Of a DNA stretch of 64,000 nt, positions 49,157 through 61,782 are shown piece by piece. The stretch's first letter is position 1. Every line of letters starts with the position of its first letter. Made by a program: the position numbers and the translations under genes. Source of the stretch: Trissonchulus latispiculum (Eukaryota > Nematoda > Enoplea > Enoplida > Ironidae); assembly GCA_030248195.1 (NCBI GenBank), contig JASAND010028045.1:24389-88388 (forward strand), read 5' to 3'. Under the pieces are notes generated by a model. That model saw only the letters and a list, made by a program, of their open reading frames with translations, did not search any database and had not been told where the DNA came from.

Positions 49157-50029
49157 CTACTTTAACGAAGGTATGATCTTGGCAAGTGCTCCAATTTTCA
49201 TATTCTTCATAACTTCTTGCCTAAAGCTTGTGTTTATGACAAATTGGAATAGCTGAGTTGCCCATGTATCAAATAGGCCTAACGCAACGGTTAAGTCCAC
49301 AACTGCCGATGGCAACTGCTCTCCAAATTTTCCTAACACCATCACTTGCAGAAAAGCTGCTGCGCTGACAATCCAACTACAAATTGCCACCAGCAAAAGT
49401 TTCATTTCTTTCGTTTGAGTGGTGTCTATTTGAGTAGGCTCCTTGTACCGGCGATACAAAAATCGACAACAAATTGACATATAAACTAAGACTGTTGGAA
49501 TCAATGCAGAACTGCACAAAATGAATTCCAGTGTATAGAGAGCGTCATTTGTGAAGTGCATCACAGAGTCATTTCGATAAACCAAAATAAATGGGCCTTG
49601 TCCCAAGAGTTGTGGCGGAGCGCCTGCAATCCCAATGATGTATGCTACACATCCAGCACAAACAGTGTCCACGATAAGCCATGAATGCGTTTTGTTCTGA
49701 TGGTAGTAGATTGGGCAAAAAATAACGAATGCTCTATGTGCAATAACGAGTTACAGATATCGCCCTGGGTAAAAACCAAGACCACAATTTACAAAACCAA
49801 ACCATTTTATCGAAATTTGTGTCATTCGTTTTCCATTCACGTACCTATGAGCTATTGCCATTAGTGAAGAAATAGATACGAATGCATCTGCCATCGCATA
49901 TTGTGATCACAGACTATATACGGGGTCGCTAAATGTCGTGCACCTGTTGCATAGAAACAGCAAAATTGCGCCGGAATGAACAAGGAGAGACCAGCACGCA
50001 GATACCAGTACAATTTCTCGTCATCTCAT
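49157..50029 (-). pseudogene. GPCR D, full-length pseudogene with three nonsense codons
   Basis: The C-terminal 171 codons are open (TM4-TM7, ending near 49157). Reading the same frame upstream gives the rest of the receptor up to an ATG at 50029, with recognisable ACWSLLVHS (TM1), YAMADAFVS (TM2) and FYPGRYL (TM3). The frame is broken at 50023-50021 (TGA where paralogues have Trp), 49909-49907 (TGA for Trp) and 49753-49751 (TAA for Gln). No indels are needed. It is closest to E by its start (WREI-like) and loop residues. All three stops are single transitions. Confidence 0.85.
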
Positions 50030-52071
50030 AGTTACGCTTGTGTCTGTCTTATTGTAAACTATTTCAAATTTTTTCTACTTCGTGTCCACTTGAAAATTTT
50101 GAAAAGCTTTGATCTGAAAAAGTCTGTAATCATAGAAATTATTAGTATTAACTCTTCAGTTAGTCTCATTAATAAAAATTAAATGAAATTAATTGAATTA
50201 AATCCTCTTTAATGGTTACTGTCCGTTTACGGCAGAGTCAGTTGCCTGTTCCACTAAAGTAGTGCTTGCTCAGATATGCCATGATGCCCGAGTGGTTAAG
50301 GAGTTCAACTCATCATACGATGATTTGTTTTCGAACTGTCGTCGCTACAAAGCTTTCACAAATCCCCTTAAGCAAGCTAGCAAACACATATTGGTCTACC
50401 GTGGACTCTAGCTAACCCAGCTGTCCATCATAAATTTGTCGGTAAATGTAAGCCGTCTGCTTTAAGGAGCTGGCCCTTCCCTATGGTTGCAGCCACCATT
50501 CAAGGTGGAACTCCTCGCTAAAGGGCGATGAAACCGAAATAAGCACCGACATAACATAATCGGCATTAATAGTTTGGAATATTCTTCAGGGAAACTCTAC
50601 TTTTACCTTTTTAGATGCAAGTGTATTAGAAGTAAAACAAAGATCAAATTTCACAGCACTGGTCGTTACTTCGAAATAAGCTAGGTTAGCATTAACTGTC
50701 AACAAACATCTACCTGTAATCGGCTGAAATTTCATTTCTTTGATATATAACTTTTCTTTCTTTCCTTATTTTCCTTCTTCTTTTCATCACAGTAAATATG
50801 TCAGTAGCGCTTTGAAGTCAAAAAACTTTAGTTTTCGCAAAATTAACTTATCAATCTCTTTCAAGGATAAAGCCAAGACTCTACAGGCTGCAGCTATCAA
50901 TTTCTGTCGAAGTTTATTTTTAGAAACTTTCATGCGCTCCAAGTTTTCTCTGAAGCTGACGGGTGAAATATCAATTAATTACAATTCTAATCAAAGATCA
51001 ATGCTGACACAGAAAAAGCTTGCAAAGTTGAAAATGTTTGCTCTCCAAACTCTAAAATTAAACTTTCTTCTTCAGAAATATCGTTAATATTGGATTGAGC
51101 AGCACTCTGGAAATAGTAACTGAAACATCATAGTATTTTATCCTTTGTTGTTATTCCTGGTAAGCGTGCTGCAAGCTAGGAACTGCAGCTGTAATACTTT
51201 AGACAGCTCCTAGACGCTATTCCTTTAATCTTCTTAAACGATCACCTTGAAGAATCTTTTGCTAGACGTTTGAGTAACAACTTTACTAATACAGAAAACT
51301 TTTTGAATTACAATCACATAGTAATTTCCAAGGATGAAGGTTGAAATGTGAATGCATTAATAGGAAATCAAACTGTTGACGCTAAAATTTCATTGAATTT
51401 TTATTGAATACCTTTTTCTGTGCATCAAAATTAAGAATATTTATTTGACAATTAAAGCCTTCCTTGTTTTAGGAACTAAAACATTTACATTTACATTTAC
51501 TTACGTTGATTTTGCAAAGCATGATTAATTTATGACGCATGATTTTATTAATTTATGACATACAAGTTTCCTCAAAAATTCCCTTTCGTTGTACAACAAG
51601 GCCCACAGAAGTTCCATTTCCCTTAACTTGGGATAAGCAATCCACCAGGCCAGACCTATATTAAAGTGTTGCAACCAGCTAAAACCTTATCCGCCGGCTT
51701 ACTACCACAACCGACGTGTCTCTTAAAATATTGTCAGTCCAACAATTTAGAAACTGATCCTACAAGCCACAATTTGGTACAAGTTCCAAAACATACATTT
51801 GTTGAAGTCCATGCCCGTTAGTGTTATTACGGCAAAAAGCTGTTTTCTAAATCACAACTGCTTCAAAATGTCAACATATGAAAAATGTGCAAAAATAATT
51901 AATTTATTTGGATGAATTGCTGAATTGCTGATTGATGAATATTGCTTCTTCTATTTTAATATTTCATAATTTCTTTTATACCATGCAACAGTTTTGATGT
52001 TACATTAAAACCAAAACATCAATACAATCAGACAATAACCTAACATCACATGAAAAATAATACTGTGCAAG
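50030..52071. other. Intergenic between D and E, no gene seen
   Basis: 50282-50345 has a Ser/Leu-type tRNA-like relic (GCCCGAGTGGTTAAGG) with a poor 3' half. A 115-codon plus-strand frame at 50740-51087 is Lys/Phe/Ser-rich and looks like AT-rich background. 51480-51505 is a short TTTACA repeat. Confidence 0.45.
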
Positions 52072-52974
52072 CTATGAAATTGTATTGCTCCTGTGGAGTT
52101 GCGTAGATAGTGGCACTATCTTTCCAATAACTCCTACTCTTAAGCTCGTTTTGACTGCTTGTCTGAAATTTGTGTTTATGACAAACTGAAACAACTGTGA
52201 GGACCAAGTGTCGAAAAGTCCCACTGCAATGGTTAAGTCCACTAACGCAGAAGGCAGCTGTCCTCCAAATGCTCCAAATACCAAAATCTGCAAAAACGCA
52301 GCCGTACTAACTACACAGCTACACAGTGCAACAAGCAAAAACCTTATCTCCTTCTTTAGGTTGACCTCTAACGTATTTCCCCTACATTTTTGATATAGAA
52401 TACGGCAGCATATGATAATGTATATCATAAAGGCCGGTATCAAAGCAAAACTGCACAATGCCAAGTCTACTGTATACAAGGCGTCGCTGGTGAAGTACAT
52501 GTCTGAATCATTTCGATAATCTAAAATAAACGCACCCTGTCCCAAAAGCTGTGGTAAGGCTGCTGCAACTCCAACAATATAAGCAGCACTTCCAGCTGCA
52601 GCAGTGACTTTGAAAAGCCAAGAACTGCTCCTGTGCTTATGATAGCAAAGTGGACAAAAAATCACAAAGGCTCTATATAATGCTATGGCAAGTTGCAGGT
52701 TTCGTCCCGGGTAAAATCCTAGACCACAATTTATAAAACCAGACCATTTTTCTGAAATCTGGGAGAACTGATTGTCGTGAATGTACTGATCAGCCATCGC
52801 CATCAACGAAGATGCTGCTACCGTAAGATCTGCCAGTGCATACAGTGACCATAAAATGTACACGGAATCGTTTAGTGTAGTGGATCTGTTGTGGATAAAA
52901 ACTGCAATGGCAACCGAGTGAACAACAATTGTCCAACAAGCCGTCGCCAGGCCAATTTCACGCCATTTCGTCAT
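52072..52974 (-). CDS. Seven-transmembrane GPCR E, intact (array member)
   Basis: 300 aa from ATG 52974 (MTKWREIGLATACW). Seven hydrophobic segments; TM2 YALADLTVAAS, TM3 GRNLQLAIALYRAF, second-loop sequon NDS before MYFTSDALYT, TM7 LFDTWSSQLFQF. It is the most diverged intact member of the array, with a Ser/Thr-rich tail. No frame damage. It has the same orientation as A-D, which supports growth by tandem duplication. Confidence 0.88.
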   Translation of the reverse strand: MTKWREIGLATACWTIVVHSVAIAVFIHNRSTTLNDSVYILWSLYALADLTVAASSLMAMADQYIHDNQFSQISEKWSGFINCGLGFYPGRNLQLAIALYRAFVIFCPLCYHKHRSSSWLFKVTAAAGSAAYIVGVAAALPQLLGQGAFILDYRNDSDMYFTSDALYTVDLALCSFALIPAFMIYIIICCRILYQKCRGNTLEVNLKKEIRFLLVALCSCVVSTAAFLQILVFGAFGGQLPSALVDLTIAVGLFDTWSSQLFQFVINTNFRQAVKTSLRVGVIGKIVPLSTQLHRSNTIS

Positions 52975-53926
52975 CAGGCAAAGACTTTCTTTCCAGCAAT
53001 ACTAACTTTCAGAAACGGTAGTAATTGAATAATAAGCAAATACAGCTATGTCGGGTTGTCGGGTTTACTCGGTGAAAATATTATTACCCCACAAAACAAA
53101 CTTTCTTTAGTTAGTTCATAGAAACCGTAACATGTCCATAAACATGGCACGTCTACGTAAATAAATTGCAAACGAATTTACAAAATCCCAAGCATACACT
53201 GCATGTCCCACACAATAGCAAAAAGACATTAATGGACCCATTTTGTTTCTAATTCAGCCATCTAAGTACTACGCCGCGATATGTTAATTGCTTACATTGG
53301 GTTAGCGCAATAGTTTCGCGCTTAGCTTAGTGCTGAGCTACAAGAAGTGCAGGATTACGACAATTCACTCAAAAAAATTGACAGATCTCCGACTACGATT
53401 TATCCCTCCGCTGGAAATTTATCAAAAAACCAAAAGCTGTCAGTTCTTGGATAGAAGAGCAGCCGCGTGAGCTAATTATGGGGCAATAATAAGCACATCG
53501 TTTGTGTTTGAAACCTCAGTTAATTTCAAGCACTAATCCGGTGCCAGTTCCACATTCCCAGTCAGAAAACAGTTAACCTTTTCTCGGCAAATATTGTCAT
53601 TGGACGAATTAAAGATATTGTAACAAATTGGCTAAATAGAAGCCACTCGTTAAATTGTGATTAGTCTATGCAAAGCTCAAAAGTAATATAAGCAGGTTAC
53701 GGCTTCCTCCTTTACTTAGTTTTGAGTACCTTCAGCTAGTTCTCATTAATATTGCAGTTCGAAAAGGAGTGCTGATTAGAATTCGCAGCTAACTGAAACA
53801 GAAATCAACTGCAAACTTAATCCAAAAGCTAGTGTTTTTCCATTTGCGAAGCTGACTCGTACAGCTGAAAATAATTGATCAGAAAATTAAAATCATCCTA
53901 ATGCTGAGTGGCAGTTTTGTTTTTAC
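52975..53926. promoter_or_regulatory. 5' flank of GPCR E with a duplicated block
   Basis: 53640-53900 is similar to 57570-57850 in the same orientation (CACTCGTTAAATT, ATAAGCAG, GTACAGCTGAAA). It lies about 0.7-0.9 kb upstream of the E start and may be part of an ancestral receptor promoter region. Confidence 0.4.
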
Positions 53927-54271
53927 CAAGAGTACATGATAAGAATATGCCACCAGGCAAGCTCTCTGTTATCAAAGCAAAACCTACGTCTGTTAACGGT
54001 TGAGCTCCCCCCGGCAAACTGCACCCATTTCTTTCAAGAAATTCGCGCGATGTGTTTGCCAGCTAAGACACAAATGATCCGAACAAACTGCTTGTGTTTT
54101 CGCGCTGAAGCACGTGAATATTGAGCGACTGAGCGTACCCTCGTTTGGATCAGGTACTAATTTAAGAGGGCTCATTAAGGTCTGATTCCCGGGGAGAGGG
54201 TCAGCCGTTAGCGAACAGAGCATAGTTTTTACTCTGCTTAGTGACACACTCTTATTTATTATGTACTCATG
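53927..54271. mobile_element. Fold-back MITE, about 345 bp
   Basis: Ends CAAGAGTACATGATAAG and TTTATTATGTACTCATG. TTTTTAC (53920-53926) and CTTTTAC (54272-54278) fit a 7-bp duplication with one change. Subterminal arms as in the 3731 element. Confidence 0.8.
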
Positions 54272-54997
54272 CTTTTACTATTAATACAGTCAACCATTGC
54301 CAAATCACCATGCAAGCATTAATTAATTAATGAATACATCAAAAGGGTAAATTTTGACCAAACTGTGATTCAAATTTTAGTCCGAGATTCACGTGAACTT
54401 TCTATAAATGAATTATTCCAAAGGCCAGGATCAAATTCGGTTCTTTCAGAGAGTTGTTCTTTGTAACCTAAAAAATGTGGATTAGCATTGTGACAGGGAT
54501 AATTCACACAAAAGCTACTGTCTAGCTTTGACAACTCATTGAAAATATGATAACTGAATACGATCGGAATTGGTTAATGATCAGTGTAACACCATGCAGG
54601 CAACACCATACTTGGACTACAATATACATGGTGACTCCAGAGCTTTTCACCCAAATTGGCACAAAATAAAATTCCAGTGTTTAACCGTGGACTGCACCAA
54701 TACAGAATAACACAGGAATAAGATTAACTCAAGAATAGCAAAGAATAACTTTTATTCTGCTGCTATTCCACAGCACCAAACTAAAATTTGCTAACCTTAC
54801 CGCAGGTCTAAATTAGCGAAATTTATTCTTGAGCTATTCCGTGCTCGGGCCAGGTTTAGCTCGAGAATGACGTCGTTTTGCATTGCTTATCGTAGCATTG
54901 TAGAACTTATAGCACATTTTCCAACGCGTACACGCTAAAAGTTGAGCCTTATAAACATTTGAGACATTTGTGCGCATAATGGCGAATTTCAAAAAAA

Positions 54998-55205
<208 letters not shown>

Positions 55206-56588
55206 AAAATTTTATACCTTTTAAAACACAAGTTGTTATTTTCATTAACTCCTGTCTATGGCGAAAAATAAAATTTGGAAACCATTGAGGAAAGAGAGAG
55301 GGAGAAAATTTCATTGCAAATTGAGCGCACAAATTTTCTGTTACAAATTTGTTATCTGCACTACAAAGAAATATAGCTCAGGGATAGCAGGAGCGTAACT
55401 TTATGCTCCAGCTATTCCACTGCTATTCTTTAGCGTTTATGAATGAAGTTGTAGATTTTCATTGACCAACTTCAGCTGTACGTGATAACCTGCGGAATAA
55501 AAGTTATGGTGGTGGTTTCCTTTTGTGTAAATTTGGACCTATAGGATTCAATTCTTTATGAAAGTAGATGAAACTTTCCAAATATGCTATTTTGGTGCTC
55601 TTTAACATTCTGGGACCAGTCCCACATGTTTAGGTGAACAGATAAGAAATTTTCGGTTTTTGGCATTATACTCTCAGTAGATAGTTGATACATCAGACTG
55701 GTTGTTATGGATGGAAAGAGGGTTCAAAAACTAACATTTCTGCTTTTACAACCTTTGAGCTATCTCTAGTGGTTAAGTCAGTATAAGCCGAAAACGAATT
55801 TTGGGGTCAAAAAACGGTCATTTTCGAGGAAATCAGTTTTTCAAAATTACTGCCAAATCGTACGGTCAATTTTTGTTTATTTGTACTCAATCGATACGCG
55901 ATCTAATTGCCCATTTCATCAATTCCTATTAGTTGGGATTCGTTGCTTTAGGCTAGAGATTCAGCAGAAAAACCATTTTGGCAAAACTGCGATTATTTTG
56001 TTTTGAACATGGATTTCTCACAAACCACCCAATGGATTTGCCTGATTTTTGGCTGGATGAAAATTCGCCTTATGGCGGAGGGACATTTTTCTTGGTTTGA
56101 GTTGAGCTAAAACTTTTCCAGTTGCGAGAAAACTGAATACAAATTTGCGAAATTTCGTGTCACCGCACATTTTTTCTGGAGTATTGAGGCTTGTTGAGCC
56201 AAATCCAAAAACTGTCCCTCGGCTCACATGTCCATCATATTATGGCACAAGAAAAAATCTTGACCGATTCTACAGTTTTGAGAAATCGATGTTCAAAAAT
56301 CAGATGTCAGTATGCCAGAAAATTTTTGCTAGTTTTGTGCTAATTTTGCTAGTTTCGTAATCTCATAGGAATGTACAGGTTATAAGCTTTAAAATAATGT
56401 ATAAAGCTCTTTTCAAGTCCCAAAATTGCGAAAGTTATAGCGTTTCAAAAAATCACCACAAAAGTACTGCACAAAAGGATACCACCACCTTAAACCTTTG
56501 TTATTCTCGAGGCTTACTATTCATCAATTGAGCTCGAGTTGTGCAGTGGAATAGCATTTCAAAAATAGAAAAGGAATAGCTCAGGGTT

Positions 56589-56785
56589 CTGTTGCACCAA
56601 CCACTAATTACTGATTAATCAGTAATCAGTAATCAGTAAAATCTGTTGCACCAACTCTACTGATTACAGTCAGTAATCAGTAGTCAGCAGTCAAATAATC
56701 AGTGAATAATCAGTGAATAATCACTAAGTTATTGTACCAAGCCCTTTACTGATTACTGATTACTGATTAAAAGTTGGTGCAACAG
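56589..56785. mobile_element. Small nested palindrome with CTGTTGCACCAAC ends
   Basis: Inverted CTGTTGCACCAAC and GTTGGTGCAACAG enclose repeated ATTACTGATTA-type words. The ends resemble those of the enclosing element and of 48193-48940. Confidence 0.7.
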
Positions 56786-56852
56786 GGCCCAGGAATAACA
56801 ATACCTGAGCTAATCTCTTGCTATTCTTATGCTTTAATTTTTGGTGCAGTCC

Positions 56853-58001
56853 GGTCTTAATTTTTAAAACGTTAAACGCACCAGTTTGTAATATAACTGA
56901 CTTAATTAACTATAGCATGCAAGATGCGACTTTAGAAAAACGTATACTGAAAAAATATTAAAGCTTTCTTAATTTGAAAAACCATTCGATGCACTTGTTA
57001 CGGTCTTGGGAGCGTGACGCGGGTACCCGCGTGGCGGGGGAGGGCCCAAAATTTGTACAAGCATCTGCCCGAGGGGACCGATGTGAATCACTTTCTAGAT
57101 ATCAGATGTAAGGTAAGTTTTCCTAGTTTAGATAGTTTCATATATTTCGATATAAGCCGTAGTCAAATAATCCGAAGGAGCGACATACCAACAAAGGCAT
57201 ATGTATGTAACAACATATAATATATGCATGTAAGTTGAATTGGGGGGGGGGGTAATTTCATAGAAAAATTCAGCTTGAGCTTGCACTTGAACTGAACTTC
57301 AAGTAGTCAGTGCTTCACAAACCTTTTCTCCTTCAACTTGCAGAAAGTATTGAATTGTGAAACTGCGAATTCAAAAACTGAACTGTGGACTTACAGGCTC
57401 AAGGTCAAGTGCAAGTTCGCAAGTAGCTGATTTTAAAAGAATTAGTCAAAGCAAGTCAAGCAGAAAGATTAGAAGCTCTGTAGACGCCACCCGCCCCGGT
57501 AAAACCCAACTGTATTGGTTCCAACTAAACATAATTGAACAAACTGAATACAGGTTCGGAAAACAAAGCACTCGTTAAATTTTGATTTCACCGCACGAAA
57601 CTCAAGAGGGAACATAAGCAGACGACAGCTTCCCTTCTTTGGACTTTGATTAGTTTGAATACATTAAGCTTTGCCCATAAATATAATGGCTCTAAATGGA
57701 CTGCTCAAGTTTATAATTTTGAGAGCTAGTTGAAATAGGAATCAACACAAAATTAAAGAAAGACAATTCTTAGTTTGCCCTAAGCATTTGTACAGCTGAA
57801 ATTAATTGATTTGGAAACTAAATTATCTAAACATTGGCTGACTGTTCAAAATAAGGTTCGTCCTGGTAAAAATAATGACGGTATGAACCTTTGACAAATA
57901 CCTACTAAATTAATTATTGGCCAACAATATAGGTGAAACTTACCATAATGAAAACACCGTGCTATAGTTTGATAAATAGGTTAGGTAGGCTAGGTTTCGA
58001 T
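56853..58001. other. No gene seen; orphan copy of the GPCR E flank
   Basis: 57570-57850 matches the 5' flank of E, but no receptor coding sequence lies beside it; the composite fold-back occupies the expected position. A G-run is at 57241-57251. Confidence 0.4.
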
Positions 58002-58811
58002 CTATGAGTCTAGCAAACTTAAACTGGACCAAAAGAGTGAATTTTGTGGAGACTTTATTATTCAAGTTAGGTATGACAATGTATATATTTTCTGAAAGCT
58101 CAGAAATCAGAGATTTCAAATATTTTAAAAATTTTGAAAGATTTAAAATTTAAAATTTCATAAATTTTAAAAACGGTAGGAATCGACACGGCGGCACTTT
58201 TGAAGTTTGTTTAAATTAGCTTATCTTACGCACGCATGAAGACCCAAAGCTGCAATTCTCCGTAGTTGTGTATAATAACGAGGCGCAAAATGTAGCCCAC
58301 TGGCTTGACTTGATTCAGCTCACAGCTTTCGCTAGCCTGGATTAAACCCGCCAAAAGTGTTAAAACTACCCATTTTTGGTGTTTAAAAAGGAATAACTTT
58401 CGCAGACAGCATTTTTGAGCGATGACCCAACAATAACTTTCACCCAGCTTGATGAGAAGTTTCAAATGAGTCCAAGCTTGTAGCGATCGGAGCAACTTTT
58501 ATTTTTCGGGATATGGGCCCGCTGGAACCATGTGCCGCCCCAAATCCACTTAATTTATACATATTCGTGTTCTCCTGAACAAGACCTTTAATTTGATACC
58601 AAACCTACTACTTTTCGCTTATTATTTCTTTTCCTACCGTTTTAAAGATTTATGAAATTTTAAATTTTAAAACTTTAAAATTTTTTAAAATTTTTGAAAT
58701 CTCTGATTTCTGAGCTTTCAGAAAATATAGACATTGTCCTACCTAACTTGAATAATAAAGTCTCCACAAAATTCACTCTTTTGGTCCAGTTTAAGTTTGC
58801 TGGACTACAGT
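58002..58811. mobile_element. Fold-back element with long inverted arms
   Basis: Arms of about 165-190 bp (58002-58175 and 58635-58811) are near-identical inverted copies: AAACTTAAACTGGACCAAAA, GTGGAGACTTTATTATTCAA, GCTCAGAAATCAGAGATTTC. The centre has an 89-codon minus frame without family likeness. A remnant of the same arm is at 14229-14290. Confidence 0.8.
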
Positions 58812-58979
58812 CAGGATGTAAACTTCTTATCAAGTTACTTATTCCGAGCGCTAGGATCTAGTTTGTGCTTTCAGTTGCTATGCTATGCTATTTATTGCCA
58901 ACCAACAGAGTACATCCTTGTTATCCATTACATACCATATAAACAGATGACAAAGTTAACATATCGCTAGACAGATACA

Positions 58980-59475
58980 AACATTAATGTCGGGAATGTA
59001 TAATAGGTGACAGTGATCCGGTTGGGCCACGTGGTGGATACTTATTACCCGGACACAAATACATGCAATCACTATGAATATGTTAGGCTTGCGATACGGT
59101 TCTTAAACTAGTATATTGAGTTCGTTGCAACAACCTCCGCAGGGAGATTAATCCAATATCTCACAATTCTTTCACTAAAAATGTATTTTCTGATGTCTAG
59201 TCTTGCCGAAATTTATATAATTTATGCATATGAGCCCGTGTGCTGTCGTAATTTGCCATATCAAAAAATGAAGTAGCATCAAGAGAAATGCGCCTGTGAA
59301 TAATTTTATAAGTCATAATTAAATCTTTATGTAATCTCCGACTTTCCAACGTTCGTAAATTTGGTCTTTCAGGCCTATGTTCGTAAGACAATTCAACCAG
59401 CCCAAGAATTTTTCTAGTGAAATATCTTTGAACTTTTCTAGTAATTCAATGTCTTTTTTGAAATAAGTTTAGTCA
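58980..59475 (-). pseudogene. LINE 3' end fragment (C-terminal part of ORF2)
   Basis: On minus, in three pieces with frameshifts: VQRYFTRKILGL, then LESRRLHKDLIMTYKIIH, then YIFSERIVRYWINLPAEVV followed by a stop and FKNRI. This order is typical of the region after the RT domain in CR1/Jockey-type non-LTR elements. No RT catalytic motif is present, so it is a 5'-truncated, inactive copy. Confidence 0.75.
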
Positions 59476-61631
59476 CGTTTCTGTCTAAACATTTCTGGTT
59501 AGGATTTTGATTAGTTAGGGTTAAATTATACAAAAGCCACTAAACCTGCTGCTACTTGTGGTTTGTCGGTGATGATAGTTTTGACAACTCATTGGCAAAG
59601 AAGAATTGACGTGATCAGAATTAGTTTATATTCCGCGAAACTCCATGTGACCAGTATATTTGGACTTCAACACAACGCGCCAGAGTGGTTCACTAAAGCT
59701 GGCTAGCTGTTTCAAATCTAAGACCTCAATTCAAACCATGTTTCTTAATCTTTCAAATTCAAAATAGTTTAAATTCAAACCTTTCCTGAATCCCGGAAAT
59801 TCAAGCAATTTTCACAGTTGTTTTTACATAACCACGTTGAAACAAACCAGAAACAAAACTCTTGATCCTACCAAAGTAGTCCTGTTCCGACTTTTTCTGC
59901 TTGCTACTGTCCATCCTTTCTTTATGAATCATCCGCTTGTGGTAGGCTGTGGATAATCCGTTACCATTGCTTTTTCAAACTGGTTTAATAAAAGGAACAT
60001 TAAGTATTAACGATTTCTGCGTGTTCATTCCTATCTTTCGCACACGTTTACACAAGCACACTTCGCGGTTTAGTGAATGCTCAAGTAAGCTAAATTAAAT
60101 GGAAGATATCTGTTTCCCCAAAATAAGTTAGGGATGTCCATTTTTCAGTCTGAACATTTCCAAGTTAACACTTCAAGTGAACAACCCAAGTGAACATTTC
60201 TTTCTTGAAAGCAACGATTTGGTGCAATTGAGAGGACAACCCATTAGAATCAGTCATATGGAAGGGCTCATTTTAACAAGAGATAAAATTGAATGATGTT
60301 CGGTGTAATTATGTAGTTTCAAAACTTTTCATGTGCAAGTGACGAAAGTTTCTGTGATAAGGGGGAGGGCAAAGACTGGCAATGGGCGCCAGAAAACCGG
60401 GTGTTACGATTTTTTCGCAAAAAATAACGGAAACCTGTTGTAGCGTTCACTTCTTGCATTGACAACATAAAGTATGAAACAGTTGTTTTGTCCATCTATC
60501 TTGATTGATGCGAACATTATTTATCCTTCTAATTAATCTTCTATATTCGTTGAGCTGGATAAAATATTTCATTACTAGCTAAACATTTTTTTCCGAAACC
60601 TAATGCAATGTAAACAGTGAACGGCTGGTTTGCACTTTCGCAAAACTTTATAGTCCAGCACTCACCAAAGCTTGTGTTTTATTTTAATGGAATGTTTGCA
60701 AACAAATACTGGGATAAGTATCTTCCTCGGCCTTGTCAGTAGGTCATATTATATTACTCAGCTTTGACAATATCAGTCAATGTTTCGTCGCATTCCAGAT
60801 AAGTTTGGAAATGCTAAAAAGAGAGTGACGGATTCCAAGACCAAGGAAGCCTTAACCGTGGACTGCATGAAATGGTTTCAGAATAGCAAAGGACTAGTAG
60901 AACATTAATCGGTTATATCTGGTTCGAAAATTTGCCGCTGTATTCCTCAAATCCTCAGCTCACTTTCACTCAATACACAGATTTCTCTGCTGTAGAAGTG
61001 TGACTTTACTGGAAGTTTTTCTTGATGTAAAGCTTAAGATAATGATATCATGGCATTATTCTACGAAATTACTTTCTCAGTGAGGTTGCAAAGAGGTCTA
61101 CCTGTATATTTTTAAGCTTGGAAGGCGAAAATTTTACTCACTTTTTGAAACTCTCAAAATAGCTTTCTTTTCAGACAGACGAGTTGAGCGGTCTTTAAAA
61201 TGCTAATTTGTCAGAAGTCTGTGCTTTATATGACGTACATGACGTACCATTTTCAGGATTTCATTTGACAGCTCTTAATAATGCAGAAAATCTATCAAAT
61301 TGCAATTTAAAATTTCGCCACTTTGCTTTGAGTTTTTTCTGGTACAAAAGGGCCACTAGATACAGCATTTTGGAGCAGCGTATTCATCTGCGAAAATGAC
61401 TCGCATATGTCTTTATGAAATCGATGTTCAAAACAAAACAGTCGTCATTCATGAAACATGAAGCAACGATTTGTTCTGATTGCATAGTCGGAGATTGGTT
61501 GGCAGAAATTATCGACCTTCAGCTCACTTGAGCTCTGAAATGGTTAATTTTTCTGAACAGGAAGTTATTATGTTTCTTTATACTCTATAACATTAAGCAA
61601 TTATTATAGCTTCATAATTTTTAATTCCAGA
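59476..61631. other. No gene seen
   Basis: AT-rich flank upstream of GPCR G. 60850-60875 has a short match (TTAACCGTGGACTGCA) to the left edge of the composite fold-back at 54689. Confidence 0.45.
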
Positions 61632-61707
61632 ATGATACAACTCAACTATACTGTTAAATATCAGCAACCCAGAAAGGTTGAAATCAGCGTAATAATCTAG
61701 TCTCCTT

Positions 61708-61782
61708 GTCCGGGGGTGTGGCTCAGTGGTAGAGTTCTCGACTACAGATCCAAAGCTCGGCGGTTCGATCCCCGCCCTGGAC
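61708..61782 (+). ncRNA. tRNA-like sequence inside the left LTR
   Basis: 75 nt with a 7-bp acceptor stem (GTCCGGG with CCTGGAC, one G-T pair), an A-box-like TGGCTCAGTGGTAGAG and a perfect T-arm (GGCGG TTCGATC CCGCC). The anticodon arm is imperfect, with loop CTACAGA (apparent anticodon ACA). It most resembles a Cys-type tRNA. It is probably not a working tRNA, but the internal Pol III promoter elements look intact. Confidence 0.7.

Noticed and set aside
50740..51087. 115-codon plus-strand frame
   Set aside because: Lys/Phe/Ser-rich composition typical of AT-rich background, no homology recognised, no splice context.
58226..58495. 89-codon frame inside the fold-back
   Set aside because: Too short for a transposase and without catalytic motifs; likely chance.
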